NCBI GenBank assembly: GCA_022820485.1 | Contig: JAJEFJ010000084.1 | Span: 1-64,000, forward strand | Source of the DNA: Candidatus Latescibacterota bacterium | Lineage (GTDB): Bacteria; Latescibacterota; UBA2968; UBA8231 | Length of the DNA stretch: 64,000 nucleotides | Reading direction: 5' to 3' | In this document: in pieces, positions 8,837 through 18,056 of the stretch | How positions within the stretch are numbered: position 1 is the stretch's first letter | Layout: each line of letters opens with the position of its first letter | Made by a program: the position numbers and the translations under genes | The notes under the pieces: generated by a model | Database searches by the model: none | The model's input: the letters and a program-made list of their open reading frames with translations, nothing else | What the model was told of the DNA's origin: nothing

Positions 8837-8887
8837 AAAGGGGTTTGATCCTTCCGGGTTTAAGGAAAGGATTTCAAACCCCTTTTT
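8837..8887 (+). terminator. Rho-independent terminator after the LysM gene
   Basis: Long hairpin with arms AAAGGGGTTTGA (8837-8848) and TCAAACCCCTTT (8874-8885) running into TTTTT. It closes the lipoprotein/LysM operon; phoH starts shortly after. Confidence 0.85.
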
Positions 8888-8912
8888 GTATTTTTGTCCA
8901 GCTACCAGAACT

Positions 8913-9869
8913 ATGAAGGACATTTCTATCGCCGGCATTGATCGCCGCTCTCTCTTCGGGCGCAACGATCAACACTTGGCTCATCTCGAAGAGAGATACG
9001 GCATTCGCTTAGTCGCCCGCGGCGACAAGCTGACGATTAAGGGATCCGATGCCTCGGTGCGCGAGGCCGATAGCTTCCTCAGCCCCCTGATAAAACGCAT
9101 GCGCCACGGTCCGCCCATCGAAGCAGCCGAGCTAGAGAACTTGATTCACTGCAACTCGATTCTGCCTAAGAGCGACCACAGCACTCTCTCAAACTCCGCA
9201 GCTCATACCTATAAGACAGCCATCTATCCCCGCACCGAAGGCCAAGCGAAATATCTCGCAGCTATCGACAACAACGACGTGGTCTTCGGCATCGGCCCAG
9301 CTGGCACTGGCAAAACGTATCTTGCAGTGGCCATGGCCGTTGCCGCGCTGCGGCAGAAGCAAATATCTCGCATCCTGCTCGCTCGGCCCGCTGTCGAAGC
9401 CGGAGAGAAGCTCGGTTTTTTGCCTGGCTCTTTTGAGGATAAAGTCGATCCCTACTTGCGCCCACTCTACGACGCACTACAGGATCTCATGGAACCTGAG
9501 CGCCTGCGGCGGATGCAGGATATGAAAATTGTCGAAGTCGTGCCACTCGCCTACATGCGCGGCCGCACCCTCAACGACTCGTTTATTATTCTCGACGAAG
9601 CCCAAAATACTACGCCCCAGCAGATGAAGATGTTTCTCACTCGATTGGGTAGTCACTCAAAGGCCGTAGTTACTGGCGATATTACCCAAACAGACCTCAG
9701 TGATGACCAACCCTCGGGCTTGGTCGTCGCACCTAAAATTCTGACCGGGATCGCTGGCTTGGCCTTTGTTCGGCTCAACGAACGGGATGTGGTGCGCAAC
9801 CCGCTCGTGCAGAAGATCATCAAAGCCTATGACAGCTATGAGGACGCCCACACCTCGGCCGATCCATGA
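8913..9869 (+). CDS. phoH: PhoH-family ATPase
   Basis: 318 aa from the ATG at 8913; upstream in-frame starts would lie in the terminator. N-terminal KH-like segment (about 20-75), then the PhoH P-loop domain: Walker A GPAGTGKT (about 129-136), ARPAVEAGEKLGFLPG, Walker B FIILDEAQN (about 223-231), and TGDITQTDL. PhoH proteins are RNA-linked ATPases; the phoH-pgpH-ybeY-corC order seen here is widely conserved in bacteria and ties it to rRNA/ribosome maintenance. The stop overlaps the next start (ATGA). Confidence 0.93.
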   Translation: MKDISIAGIDRRSLFGRNDQHLAHLEERYGIRLVARGDKLTIKGSDASVREADSFLSPLIKRMRHGPPIEAAELENLIHCNSILPKSDHSTLSNSAAHTYKTAIYPRTEGQAKYLAAIDNNDVVFGIGPAGTGKTYLAVAMAVAALRQKQISRILLARPAVEAGEKLGFLPGSFEDKVDPYLRPLYDALQDLMEPERLRRMQDMKIVEVVPLAYMRGRTLNDSFIILDEAQNTTPQQMKMFLTRLGSHSKAVVTGDITQTDLSDDQPSGLVVAPKILTGIAGLAFVRLNERDVVRNPLVQKIIKAYDSYEDAHTSADP

Positions 9870-12106
9870 ACGCGCTTAAACTCAAGTGGTTTGGTTCTAA
9901 ACGCCGCAGCAATCAGTCCCAACCTTGGCACCCGCATAGCTCGCGAGTGTTCCACATTGTCTTGGCAGGCCTAGTCATCGGCCTGCTCACCTATCTATCG
10001 CCTTACCAACGTCCCTACAACGTTGCCCAACTACGCGTCGGCAGCGTCTCTCAAGAGCGCATCGAGGCTCCTTTTCTCTTCAATGTGCCCAAAAGCGATG
10101 TCGAATTGGAGCGCGAACGACAAGCAGCTAGCGCCGAGATATCCACCATTTTGCACCGCGATCCCCTAATTCAGGAGCAGCAGCTAGCTCAGTTAGACTC
10201 GGTCTTTGCAGTAATGATCCCAAGAATCCGGGTCCAGATGGCCAACTCCTTCAAGCAACGCGAACTCCAACGCGAACTCCCTCAAGTCGTAGGTTCACTC
10301 TCGCTCGATGCGCTTTCGACCCTCATCGATGTCCTCTCCACAGCCAGCGAGCCTTATGTACACGACTTCCAAGCCATCTGTCGGCAGATTCTGGCCAATT
10401 ATTACACTGCTGGCATCATCGCTTCCAAACAACCGATCCATCTAAGCCCTTCGACCCAAGTCCGCCTCGGAGATCGGGAACAGCATATAGAAACCCTCTA
10501 TAGCGAAGAAAAGCTCAAACAAGGCGAATTAATCTCTCACATCCAAACGTATCACACGATCGCCGACCGCGATGCCGTCCAAGCCGTACACGAGTTGTTA
10601 AGCCTCTTTGTGGTTCCCAATCTAACCATTGACGAGCCGGAGACCGCCCGCCTCAGGGACGCGGCGCGGCGTGGCGTGGCCAGCATCAAGCGGATCTATG
10701 TTCAAAGCGACCTCATCATCGACAAAAACGCCACCGTCACCGAGGAGCACGTCGATGCACTCGACGCCTTGGCCGCCCGCATCGCCCAAGATCAATCACA
10801 ACATCCGATTAAGCGCCTGATTCAACTAGCTGCGGCCGCGACGATTTCCGGACTCCTGATCTTCGTCTTCGGCTACTTCCTCGCCACGCACGAACGCGCT
10901 GTTTTTGACCAGCCCAGCCAACTTGTCCTCTTAGCCATCCTGACCGTTGCCACAGCCGTTGCAGCCTCCTATATCAAAACGCACGACCTTTCTCCCTACT
11001 GGGTGCCGATCCCTCTCGCCGCCATGCTAGCGACGATTCTGCTAACGCCACAAATTGGCTTAGTGCTCTCGTTTGTGCTCGCGCTTTTTGTCGGCAACCT
11101 CTTCGCCGATTTCTACGTAGTCATAATCTGCGCCCTAACGGCGGCCATCGCCGTCTATGCGGTGCGGCATGTGCGGCACCGCAATCAGTTCTATCGGCCC
11201 ATGATCTTCCTGCCGATTTCTTACGCATTGCTCATCGCGGCGGCGGATCTATTGCGCTTCTTTCCGGTCGAACAGATATACGATCATATTCTGCCCGGGA
11301 TCGTCATTGGAGCGGCCGCCCCCATCCTCACCATCGGCCTGCTGCCGATCTTTGAAAGTCTCTTCCACATCACCACGGATATCACCCTGCTGGAGCTATC
11401 GGATCCCAATCGGACCTTGCTCCGCCAATTGGCTGTCCGGGCACCCGGAACCTATACTCACAGCCTGATTATGGCCAACCTCTCCGAGAGCGCCGCCGAG
11501 GCCATTGCCGCTAATCCGCTCTTGGCCCGCGTCGGCTGTTATTACCACGACATCGGCAAGGTGAACAAGCCAGAGTACTTCAGCGAAAATCAGGGACTGC
11601 AAGGTGGACGCAACCCCCACGATCGCCTGATGCCCTACCTGAGCATGCTCATCATCGCCGCGCACGTCCGCGAGGGGCTCGAGTTGGCCGAAGAACACGG
11701 CCTCCCCCAATCTATCTGCGATCTGATCGCCCAACACCACGGCACCACCGTCATTGAGTACTTTTACGAGCGCGCCGTAGAATTGGGCGACCGCAGCGTG
11801 CGCGAGGAAGATTTCAGGTACAATGGCCCCAAGCCCCAGACCAAAGAAGCCGGCATCTTGATGTTGGCCGACTCGGTCGAAGCGGCGGCCCGCACCCTCG
11901 CCGAGCGCACGCCCAGCCGGATGCGCCAGTTAGTGCATAAAATTATCCAGCAGAAATTCACTGCGGGCGAACTCGACGAGTGCGCTCTGACCCTGCGGGA
12001 TTTGCTCAAAATAGAGGACAGCTTCATCCGCGTGCTGATGGGCGTCCTTCACAGCCGGATGGCATACCCTTGGCAGAAGGCCAATCGCAAATGGCAGACC
12101 GTTTAG
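9866..12106 (+). CDS. pgpH: 7TM-HD membrane phosphohydrolase (PgpH/YqfF type, probable c-di-AMP phosphodiesterase)
   Basis: 746 aa. One N-terminal membrane span (about 31-48), a large extracytoplasmic 7TMR-HDED domain (about 50-310), seven membrane spans (about 312-500), then a cytosolic HD domain. HD residues are visible: THSLIMANLSESAAE, CYYHDIGKVNKPEYF (His-Asp about 559-560), HVREGLELA and QHHGTTVIEYF. PgpH enzymes hydrolyse cyclic di-AMP in Gram-positives; in this lineage the substrate is inferred. Overlaps phoH by 4 nt and ybeY by 16 nt, so it is translationally coupled. Confidence 0.9.
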   Translation: MNALKLKWFGSKRRSNQSQPWHPHSSRVFHIVLAGLVIGLLTYLSPYQRPYNVAQLRVGSVSQERIEAPFLFNVPKSDVELERERQAASAEISTILHRDPLIQEQQLAQLDSVFAVMIPRIRVQMANSFKQRELQRELPQVVGSLSLDALSTLIDVLSTASEPYVHDFQAICRQILANYYTAGIIASKQPIHLSPSTQVRLGDREQHIETLYSEEKLKQGELISHIQTYHTIADRDAVQAVHELLSLFVVPNLTIDEPETARLRDAARRGVASIKRIYVQSDLIIDKNATVTEEHVDALDALAARIAQDQSQHPIKRLIQLAAAATISGLLIFVFGYFLATHERAVFDQPSQLVLLAILTVATAVAASYIKTHDLSPYWVPIPLAAMLATILLTPQIGLVLSFVLALFVGNLFADFYVVIICALTAAIAVYAVRHVRHRNQFYRPMIFLPISYALLIAAADLLRFFPVEQIYDHILPGIVIGAAAPILTIGLLPIFESLFHITTDITLLELSDPNRTLLRQLAVRAPGTYTHSLIMANLSESAAEAIAANPLLARVGCYYHDIGKVNKPEYFSENQGLQGGRNPHDRLMPYLSMLIIAAHVREGLELAEEHGLPQSICDLIAQHHGTTVIEYFYERAVELGDRSVREEDFRYNGPKPQTKEAGILMLADSVEAAARTLAERTPSRMRQLVHKIIQQKFTAGELDECALTLRDLLKIEDSFIRVLMGVLHSRMAYPWQKANRKWQTV

Positions 12107-12543
12107 CTAGCCCCCTCCACATAGTCCAAGACGCGGGCCTAGCCCCGCTGCATGCAGACGCGCTTGCAGCCCTACATCACATCGCTGCGCAGGTCGCCTA
12201 CGCCCACACACTGCCAGACGCAGTCCAGCTCGTCCTCATCAACGACTACGACATGAGCGATCTCAACACCACCTATCGCAGCAAGGAGGGCACCACGGAC
12301 GTCCTGTCTTTCGACTTAGGAACTATACCGGGTCAGAACAGCAGCGGCGAAGTGTACATTTCACTACCCCAAGCGCAACGGCAAGCTACCACGCTCAGCG
12401 TCCCCCTCTTAGTGGAGCTAGCCCGCCTGTTGGTACACGGCCTACTGCACCTAGCCGGCTGGGTACACGACACATCCGAGCAACTAGACGCTATGGAGCG
12501 CGAAACAGACCACTTTCTCACCACAGTCTCCCTCTCTCCCTAA
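12091..12543 (+). CDS. ybeY: Endoribonuclease / rRNA maturation factor YbeY
   Basis: 150 aa from the ATG at 12091, inside the end of pgpH. Zinc motif HGLLHLAGWVH keeps the His-x3-His-x5-His spacing of YbeY (family form HGxLHLxGYDH), and YRSKEGTTDVLSFDLG is the other family signature. YbeY trims 16S rRNA 3' ends and takes part in ribosome quality control. A longer frame begins upstream but has no family homology there. Part of the phoH-pgpH-ybeY-corC operon. Confidence 0.93.
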   Translation: MADRLASPLHIVQDAGLAPLHADALAALHHIAAQVAYAHTLPDAVQLVLINDYDMSDLNTTYRSKEGTTDVLSFDLGTIPGQNSSGEVYISLPQAQRQATTLSVPLLVELARLLVHGLLHLAGWVHDTSEQLDAMERETDHFLTTVSLSP

Positions 12544-12562
12544 GCGACCTTGGCCGGTCGCT
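12543..12562 (+). other. Short hairpin between ybeY and corC-like gene
   Basis: Inverted repeat AGCGACC (12543-12549) / GGTCGCT (12556-12562) starting in the ybeY stop codon. It lacks a T-run, so it may attenuate or stabilise mRNA rather than terminate. Confidence 0.35.
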
Positions 12563-12580
12563 TTACCGAAAGGAGCCTTT

Positions 12581-13897
12581 TTGGAACCCCCACAAGTTGA
12601 CTTATCCTTGGTCGCATACGCCGCACTGGTCGGCACGATCAGTCTCGTCTGGCTCTTCGTGGTAGCCAGCTATGAGACAACCTTCGCCATTATCTCCAAA
12701 TCCGTGCTGGAGAAAATGGCCGAAAGCGGCGCGTCCCATACGCAGGCCATGCTCCGCATCTACGAGCCGCGCCTGCGTCTGCGTCTGATGGCTCGCCTCG
12801 GTGAAGCCATCGGCAGCGTCGTCCTCGCTCTCTCCCTGTTCTTTCTCGCACATGCTCTTACCCTTCCGAGCTATATATCCGCGGCCGTAGCCTTATTGGG
12901 TGCGCTAGGGCTTTTTATGGTCGTGGCGACGCCGCGACGCATTCGCTTTGACGAAGAAGGCGACGCATTACGCGTCCCCATCGTCGCCTTAGCCTATGTG
13001 CCGGTACACGCTCTGCTCCTTCCCTTGACCAATCTCCTCGAACGTCTCAGCAGCTCCGATTACAGCGATGAGGACTTCCGCGCGGAAAAGGAAGAAGAAC
13101 TGCGCAGCATCGTCGAGTCAGAAGGCGAGTCTGGCGTCCTAGAAGAAGGCGAGCGAGAGATGATTGAGGGCGTTTTTGGTTTCCACGACCGCATCGTCCG
13201 CGAAGTCATGATCCCCCGCGTCGATATGGTTGCCATCGACCAAGCGGCCTCCTTGAAAGACTTGATCGATCTCATCCGGGACAAAGGGCACTCGCGTCTG
13301 CCCATTTACCGAGAAAGCCTCGACCACATCCAAGGGATCGTGTACGCCAAAGATCTGCTGCAGATATTGGTGTCCCGTCCCGAAATCGATCTATCGACGC
13401 CGATAAATCAACTACTGACCAGCCAGCAAGAGGACGGTCTGCGTTTTACCCATGAGCCTTATTACATCCCTGAGACCAAGAAAATCGACATCCTGCTCAA
13501 CGACTTGAGAGCCAACAAAATTCGCCTCGCCATCGTCCTCGACGAATACGGCGGCACGGCGGGCTTGGTCACCACCGAAGACCTCGTCGAGGAAATCGTT
13601 GGGGAAATCCAAGACGAGTACGACGAGGAAGAAGCATTGCACCAGTGGGAGGTCCCCGGCGAGATACTCATCGCCAATGCCCGCATCGACATAGACGATC
13701 TCAACAAGTTGCTTTCTACCGATCTGCCGAGGACGGGTTTTGAAACCTTGGGGGGATTTATCTACGACCACTTGGGGAGCATTCCCGTGGAGGGCTTAGC
13801 CTTCAAGGTAAACGATCTAGAGCTCGACATTCTCAAAGTGGAGGGCCAGCGCATCGCCCAAGTCAAACTCCGGCGCTTGACACCCGTCGGCCATTGA
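12581..13897 (+). CDS. CorC/HlyC-type membrane protein with CBS pair
   Basis: 438 aa. TTG start at 12581 with AGGAG 5 nt upstream. N-terminal membrane region (spans near 8-30, 75-97, 98-115, 130-150; DUF21-like but divergent), an acidic linker, two CBS domains (about 205-330: VMIPRVDMVAIDQAAS..., GHSRLPIYRES, ...IVLDEYGGTAGLVTTEDLVEEIVGEI) and a C-terminal CorC_HlyC FAD-like fold (about 345-435). Family members are linked to magnesium/cobalt export. Last gene of the phoH operon, as in many genomes. Confidence 0.88.
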   Translation: MEPPQVDLSLVAYAALVGTISLVWLFVVASYETTFAIISKSVLEKMAESGASHTQAMLRIYEPRLRLRLMARLGEAIGSVVLALSLFFLAHALTLPSYISAAVALLGALGLFMVVATPRRIRFDEEGDALRVPIVALAYVPVHALLLPLTNLLERLSSSDYSDEDFRAEKEEELRSIVESEGESGVLEEGEREMIEGVFGFHDRIVREVMIPRVDMVAIDQAASLKDLIDLIRDKGHSRLPIYRESLDHIQGIVYAKDLLQILVSRPEIDLSTPINQLLTSQQEDGLRFTHEPYYIPETKKIDILLNDLRANKIRLAIVLDEYGGTAGLVTTEDLVEEIVGEIQDEYDEEEALHQWEVPGEILIANARIDIDDLNKLLSTDLPRTGFETLGGFIYDHLGSIPVEGLAFKVNDLELDILKVEGQRIAQVKLRRLTPVGH

Positions 13898-13902
13898 GAG
13901 GG

Positions 13903-13931
13903 TTGCGCCCGCCTGCCCCATCCTTTAGATT
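13903..13931 (+). promoter_or_regulatory. Possible promoter of the initiator tRNA gene
   Basis: TTGCGC at 13903-13908, 17 nt, TAGATT at 13926-13931, ending 18 nt before the tRNA. Moderate match. Confidence 0.4.
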
Positions 13932-13949
13932 AATTGCCACATAGCTTGT

Positions 13950-14026
<77 letters not shown>

Positions 14027-14032
14027 CCTTTT

Positions 14033-14064
14033 CAGGGAGTCGCTTGCGGCTCCCTGATTTTTTC
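14033..14064 (+). terminator. Rho-independent terminator after tRNA-fMet
   Basis: Arms CAGGGAGTCGC / G-GCTCCCTG around a TTGC loop followed by TTTTTT. The T-run ends directly before the next gene's start codon at 14066. Confidence 0.85.
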
Positions 14065-14065
14065 T

Positions 14066-14392
14066 ATGCCTATCTACAATAAGGTTCCCGACAATCCCCC
14101 CACTGCTCCGGCCGAGCGCATCCGCCTCGACGAGCGCTTCGTATCCTTGCTCGTCGCCGAAGACGCCCAAGACCGCCTCGAAGCCCAAGAGTTGCGCCAG
14201 CTCGTCCACCGTGCCCTCCAAGCCCTCTCCGACGACGAGATGCGCGTTATTCAACTCCGCTATCAGTACAAGAAATCGCCCGGCCAAGTCGCAGCGCGCC
14301 TAGGCATTTCTCGCGACGCAATGGTTGCACTAGAGCAGAGCGGGTTAGAAAAATTGCGCCAGGGGCTCGAGGATTGGCACCAAGGCGTCTGA
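14066..14392 (+). CDS. Short sigma-70 region 4-like DNA-binding protein
   Basis: 108 aa. The C-terminal half (LVHRALQALSDDEMRVIQLRYQYKKSPGQVAARLGISRDAMVALEQSGLEKLRQ) matches sigma-70 region 4, the helix-turn-helix that reads -35 boxes. No region 2 is present, so it is not a full sigma factor. It may be a regulator or a sigma-like orphan. The ATG follows the T-run of the tRNA terminator with no Shine-Dalgarno, so either the true start lies inside or expression depends on terminator readthrough. lnt starts 1 nt after its stop. Confidence 0.72.
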   Translation: MPIYNKVPDNPPTAPAERIRLDERFVSLLVAEDAQDRLEAQELRQLVHRALQALSDDEMRVIQLRYQYKKSPGQVAARLGISRDAMVALEQSGLEKLRQGLEDWHQGV

Positions 14393-14393
14393 G

Positions 14394-15920
14394 TTGCCGC
14401 AGCGGCTCTTTCCTCTGCTCACCCCGGCCCTACTCTCAGGCCTGCTCTTCGTAGTTAGCATCCCCAAATTCGATCAGTATTACCTCGCTTGGATTTGCCT
14501 GCTGCCGCTTTTTTTAGCTCGTCACTGGCTGCCCGCCCAAAGCCACTTCACCCTCGGGTTAATCGCCGGTCTCGCCTGGTCCAGCGGACGCACCTACTGG
14601 ATCACCGAAACCCTACAATTGTACGGTGCCCTCTCTTGGGCGAGCGCCGCAGCGACGAATGCGTTGCTCATCGCATACATGGCCCTGTATCTGGCCTGTT
14701 TTGTCGCGGTGTGCCGTCGCCTAAGTTTTTCCTCCCCGCTCTTTGCTTGGTCGGCAGCCGGCGTTTGGGTCCTTTTAGAATGGGCACAAAACTGGATGTT
14801 GAGCGGCTTTCCTTGGCAGCTACTGGGCTACTCGCAGTACCTCAACCTGCCCCTCCTACAGTGGGCTACCATTACCGGCGTCTATGGCCTGAGTTTCCTC
14901 ATCGTCCTATTCAACGCCGCGTTGGCTCAAACCCTCTCGCACCGCGCCTTCATCCGCTATCTGAGTCTGCCCCTTTTGCTGTTGGTCTCCGTCCATCTAT
15001 GGGGCTTCTATCGGCTGCACGACGCGCCGAATCCGCCACCTACCACCTTAAAGGTCGGCGTCGTTCAAGGCAATATCCCCCAAGACCGCAAGTGGAAGGA
15101 GAATCGGCTGGCTTGGACGGCTCGGCACTACGCCGCACTTACCCGGGACTTGGCGGCTGCGGAAAAACCAGCGCTGATCATCTACCCCGAGACGGCTCTG
15201 CCGCTCTATTTTGGCGACCCTTTGTACGCGGCCTATGTCAATTCGATAACAGCTCTGGCACCGGAGCTAGATACGCCCATGCTAGTAGGCAGCCTCAAGG
15301 GGGATTCGCAAAACCGCACGGCCCCGGTCTATAACCGGGCGTTCTTGCTCAACGCTCAAGGAGAAGTAGTCGATTACGCCGACAAAGTGCACTTGGTGCC
15401 TTTTGGCGAGTTTCTGCCCTTCCCATCCATCTTTCAGTATTTGGGAGGACTTACGGCGGAAAGTGGCATCTTCGCCCACGGGGAAAGGCACAAAGTCCTG
15501 CGGCTACCGCACAGCGACACCTCATTTGGGGTCTTTATCTGCTACGAGTCCATCTTTCCAGAAATCACCCGCACCCTGATGGCTCAAGACCCAGACTTTC
15601 TCGTCAACACCACCAACGACGCTTGGTTTGGCACCACCGCGGCTCCTCACCAGCACTTTGCGCAAGCTGTCCTGCGGGCCGTAGAAAGCGGGCGCGCCAT
15701 CGTCCGTGCCGCCAATACCGGCATTTCCGGCTTAATCGAACCGAGTGGACGCATTGCTTATCGCACGCCGCTTTTTACCACCGTAGGCTTTGCCATAGAC
15801 GTGCCCTTGCACCAAGGACAGACGATCTACACGCGCTGGGGGGATTGGCCGCTCCTGCTCTGCGCCCTTGCGCTCTCGCTAATCGCTGTCCGCAAAATTG
15901 GAATCAGGAATCGCGATTGA
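14394..15920 (+). CDS. lnt: Apolipoprotein N-acyltransferase
   Basis: 508 aa, standard for Lnt. It adds the third acyl chain to lipoproteins in the inner membrane. Six to eight N-terminal spans (about 8-200) precede the nitrilase-like domain (about 220-480). Catalytic triad visible: Glu in YPETALP (about 265), Lys in DKVHLVPFGEFLPFP (about 330) and Cys in FICYESIFPE (about 382). The TTG start directly after the preceding stop implies coupling. Consistent with the several lipoproteins in the window and with a Gram-negative envelope. Confidence 0.94.
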   Translation: MPQRLFPLLTPALLSGLLFVVSIPKFDQYYLAWICLLPLFLARHWLPAQSHFTLGLIAGLAWSSGRTYWITETLQLYGALSWASAAATNALLIAYMALYLACFVAVCRRLSFSSPLFAWSAAGVWVLLEWAQNWMLSGFPWQLLGYSQYLNLPLLQWATITGVYGLSFLIVLFNAALAQTLSHRAFIRYLSLPLLLLVSVHLWGFYRLHDAPNPPPTTLKVGVVQGNIPQDRKWKENRLAWTARHYAALTRDLAAAEKPALIIYPETALPLYFGDPLYAAYVNSITALAPELDTPMLVGSLKGDSQNRTAPVYNRAFLLNAQGEVVDYADKVHLVPFGEFLPFPSIFQYLGGLTAESGIFAHGERHKVLRLPHSDTSFGVFICYESIFPEITRTLMAQDPDFLVNTTNDAWFGTTAAPHQHFAQAVLRAVESGRAIVRAANTGISGLIEPSGRIAYRTPLFTTVGFAIDVPLHQGQTIYTRWGDWPLLLCALALSLIAVRKIGIRNRD

Positions 15921-16005
15921 ATGCTACCGGGCAATGCGTCAGGTCGTCGATAAAACCCACCCCGCACATACGCCGTTTTGGGACTTTCACTCAGCATCGT
16001 CCCTC

Positions 16006-17112
16006 CTAAACCGGACAAGCGGGAATATCCACCCACCGCCGCTCGGCCGCGGCTTGGAGGATGGAATCGGCCACGGCCTGCGCCCGCATCCCGTGGTAAA
16101 ACGAGGGCACGCAATCGCGTCCCTCGCGGATGGCGCTGACGAATTCCCACGCTTGGTCGTAGCGAAAAGTCTGCACGGGACCGCCGACAGACGGATCGCG
16201 CGGCGCATTGGGGCGCTTGAGGAACTCTGCGGGCACGGGCTGACTCTGATAGGGCTCGCCGCGAGGCGCAAAAAGCACCTCGTGCGGCGCGTGCAAGCGA
16301 TAGACGACCGAGGCATCCTCCCCGTTGAACTCGGCCAAGTCGTGGTCGCCCTTCGGGCCGTAGCCCTTGCTCAACTTGCCCATCTCGAAGACGCCCGTGG
16401 TACCGCCTGCAAACTCGGCGATCCACGCGATCCAATCTTCCACGTCCTGCGGTGGGCACGGCTGGCCTTCGCGGGTCTGATCCCGCAGCACCAACTGCTT
16501 GGCCGCGCTGCACACGGCCTCTATCGGCCCCAGCAGATTCTCGGCAAAATCAATGCGGTGAATGCCCATATCGCCCAACTCGCCCGACCCGGCGTAGCGC
16601 TTGTATTGCCGCCAGCCAATGGCGCGTTCTCCCCAGTCTTGCAGGCGCTGGAAACGGGCGTGGCGAATCGTCCCGAGAGCCCCGGTCTGCACCAAGTGAC
16701 GGATGTAGTTCATGGCCGGCACAAAACGATAGGTAAACGCCGTCATGTGGCGACGCTCCGACGCCTTACCACGAGCGTAGATTTCCCGGGTTTGGGCAAA
16801 GTCCATACCTAGGGGTTTTTCGCACAGCACGTGACAGCCAGCGTCTAAGGCTTGGACGATTAGCTCGTAGTGATAGACGTTGGGCACGGCGATGCAGACC
16901 GCATCCGGGGCCACCGCATCTAACAGCGCGTCCAGCCGGTCAAAAGCAGCCGCAATGCCCCACTCTGCTTGCCGCTTTTGCCTCAGCGTCTCATCTGGCT
17001 CGCAGATTCCAGCGATCTCGACCCCGGGAATCAGCCGCAGCCCCGGATAGTGTACCCCTGCACAGACGCCGCCTGTGCCCACCAGCCCTACGCGCAGTTC
17101 ATCTTGGTTCAT
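16006..17112 (-). CDS. Gfo/Idh/MocA-family oxidoreductase
   Basis: 368 aa. NAD(P) Rossmann domain at the N-terminus (VGLVGTGGVCAGVHYPGL), then HVLCEKPLG, the family's cofactor/active-site Lys-Pro element (about 96-104), and a C-terminal beta-sheet domain with the conserved GELGDMGIHRIDFAENLLG. Family members oxidise or isomerise sugars, inositols or related polyols. Start ATG overlaps the dapA-like stop by 4 nt, with AGAGG upstream. The pairing with a DHDPS-like aldolase points to a sugar-acid pathway; the substrate is unknown. Confidence 0.87.
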   Translation of the reverse strand: MNQDELRVGLVGTGGVCAGVHYPGLRLIPGVEIAGICEPDETLRQKRQAEWGIAAAFDRLDALLDAVAPDAVCIAVPNVYHYELIVQALDAGCHVLCEKPLGMDFAQTREIYARGKASERRHMTAFTYRFVPAMNYIRHLVQTGALGTIRHARFQRLQDWGERAIGWRQYKRYAGSGELGDMGIHRIDFAENLLGPIEAVCSAAKQLVLRDQTREGQPCPPQDVEDWIAWIAEFAGGTTGVFEMGKLSKGYGPKGDHDLAEFNGEDASVVYRLHAPHEVLFAPRGEPYQSQPVPAEFLKRPNAPRDPSVGGPVQTFRYDQAWEFVSAIREGRDCVPSFYHGMRAQAVADSILQAAAERRWVDIPACPV

Positions 17113-18038
17113 ACGACCTCTTTCATTTGCATTTGTATTTGCCTCTCTGTCTCGGCCAGCTTATCAACGAGTTCGTGCAACCTCGGCAGATCCTCAGCGG
17201 CCACGTCCTCGGCAAAAGGCACCACCGGCCCTCCGGCTAACCCAAACCGCTCCATAGCCGCGTGCAGCGCCGAGCCACTATAGCGAGCCGCCCGCTCGCC
17301 GCGCAGATCCTCAAACGGCACCATCTGCTGCCGAATCTCCTCTGCCCCAGCGCGATCCCTCGCCGCAAAGCGCTCTAGGAGCGTCAAGCTCATGCCGGGA
17401 ACGAAGTTGGCCATCCCTGAGCTAAATCCAACCGCACCGGCGGCCATATAGTCGATACAGGGATCCTCGGCCATGCCGCAGACCATAGCCGCGTCCTCCC
17501 CAGCACCAGCGACGATCCGCTGGAACGCCTCCAAGTCGTCAACGGCGTATTTGAGCCCCACCACTTCGTCCAACTGACACAGCGCCACTACTTGCTCGAC
17601 CGACATAATATCCAGCCGGCGCTGATATAGTATCGTGGGCAACTGAGTCTTCTCGGCAATGTCGCGCAAGCCGACGGCAACGCCCCCGGCTGAGGCCGGC
17701 CCGACGATGGGCATAATCATCACTCCAGCGACGCCCAAAGAGCGGGCAATGCGCCCCATTTCCAGCGCCCGACCATACCCCGGCCCGATCCCCGGCACCA
17801 CCAACGCCTCTCCGGCTGCCGCCTCCACAAAGGTCCCCACGACAACCTCGTATTCCTCTAACGTCATATCGTACACCAGCCCCGTGCCGCACGCCGGCAT
17901 AATAAAATCGACGCCCCGTTCACAGAGAAAGCGCACATTGCGGCCAATTCCCGCCAAGTCAATGCCCCGTTCCACGTCGCGGGGCGTGATCGCCACAACC
18001 AGCACATTGTGGCAGTGTTCCTGTTGCAACATCGGCAT
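17109..18038 (-). CDS. DapA/NAL-family aldolase or dehydratase
   Basis: 309 aa (beta/alpha)8 enzyme of the dihydrodipicolinate synthase/N-acetylneuraminate lyase family. The Schiff-base lysine is in GLKYAVDD (about residue 164) and the catalytic tyrosine in ILYQRR (about 139). GTGLVYDMTLEEYEVV aligns with the family GTTGE/S..LT.eE loop. Not likely the lysine-pathway DapA because of its catabolic neighbours (Gfo/Idh, cupin); a 2-keto-3-deoxy sugar-acid aldolase or dehydratase is more likely. AAGGAGAA 5 nt before the ATG. Confidence 0.85.
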   Translation of the reverse strand: MPMLQQEHCHNVLVVAITPRDVERGIDLAGIGRNVRFLCERGVDFIMPACGTGLVYDMTLEEYEVVVGTFVEAAAGEALVVPGIGPGYGRALEMGRIARSLGVAGVMIMPIVGPASAGGVAVGLRDIAEKTQLPTILYQRRLDIMSVEQVVALCQLDEVVGLKYAVDDLEAFQRIVAGAGEDAAMVCGMAEDPCIDYMAAGAVGFSSGMANFVPGMSLTLLERFAARDRAGAEEIRQQMVPFEDLRGERAARYSGSALHAAMERFGLAGGPVVPFAEDVAAEDLPRLHELVDKLAETERQIQMQMKEVV

Positions 18039-18056
18039 AGTATTCTCCTTTATTCG

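Noticed and set aside
15827-16513. Minus-strand frame over the lnt end and the Gfo/Idh gene
   Set aside because: Arg-rich low-complexity product, shadow of the real dehydrogenase in another frame.
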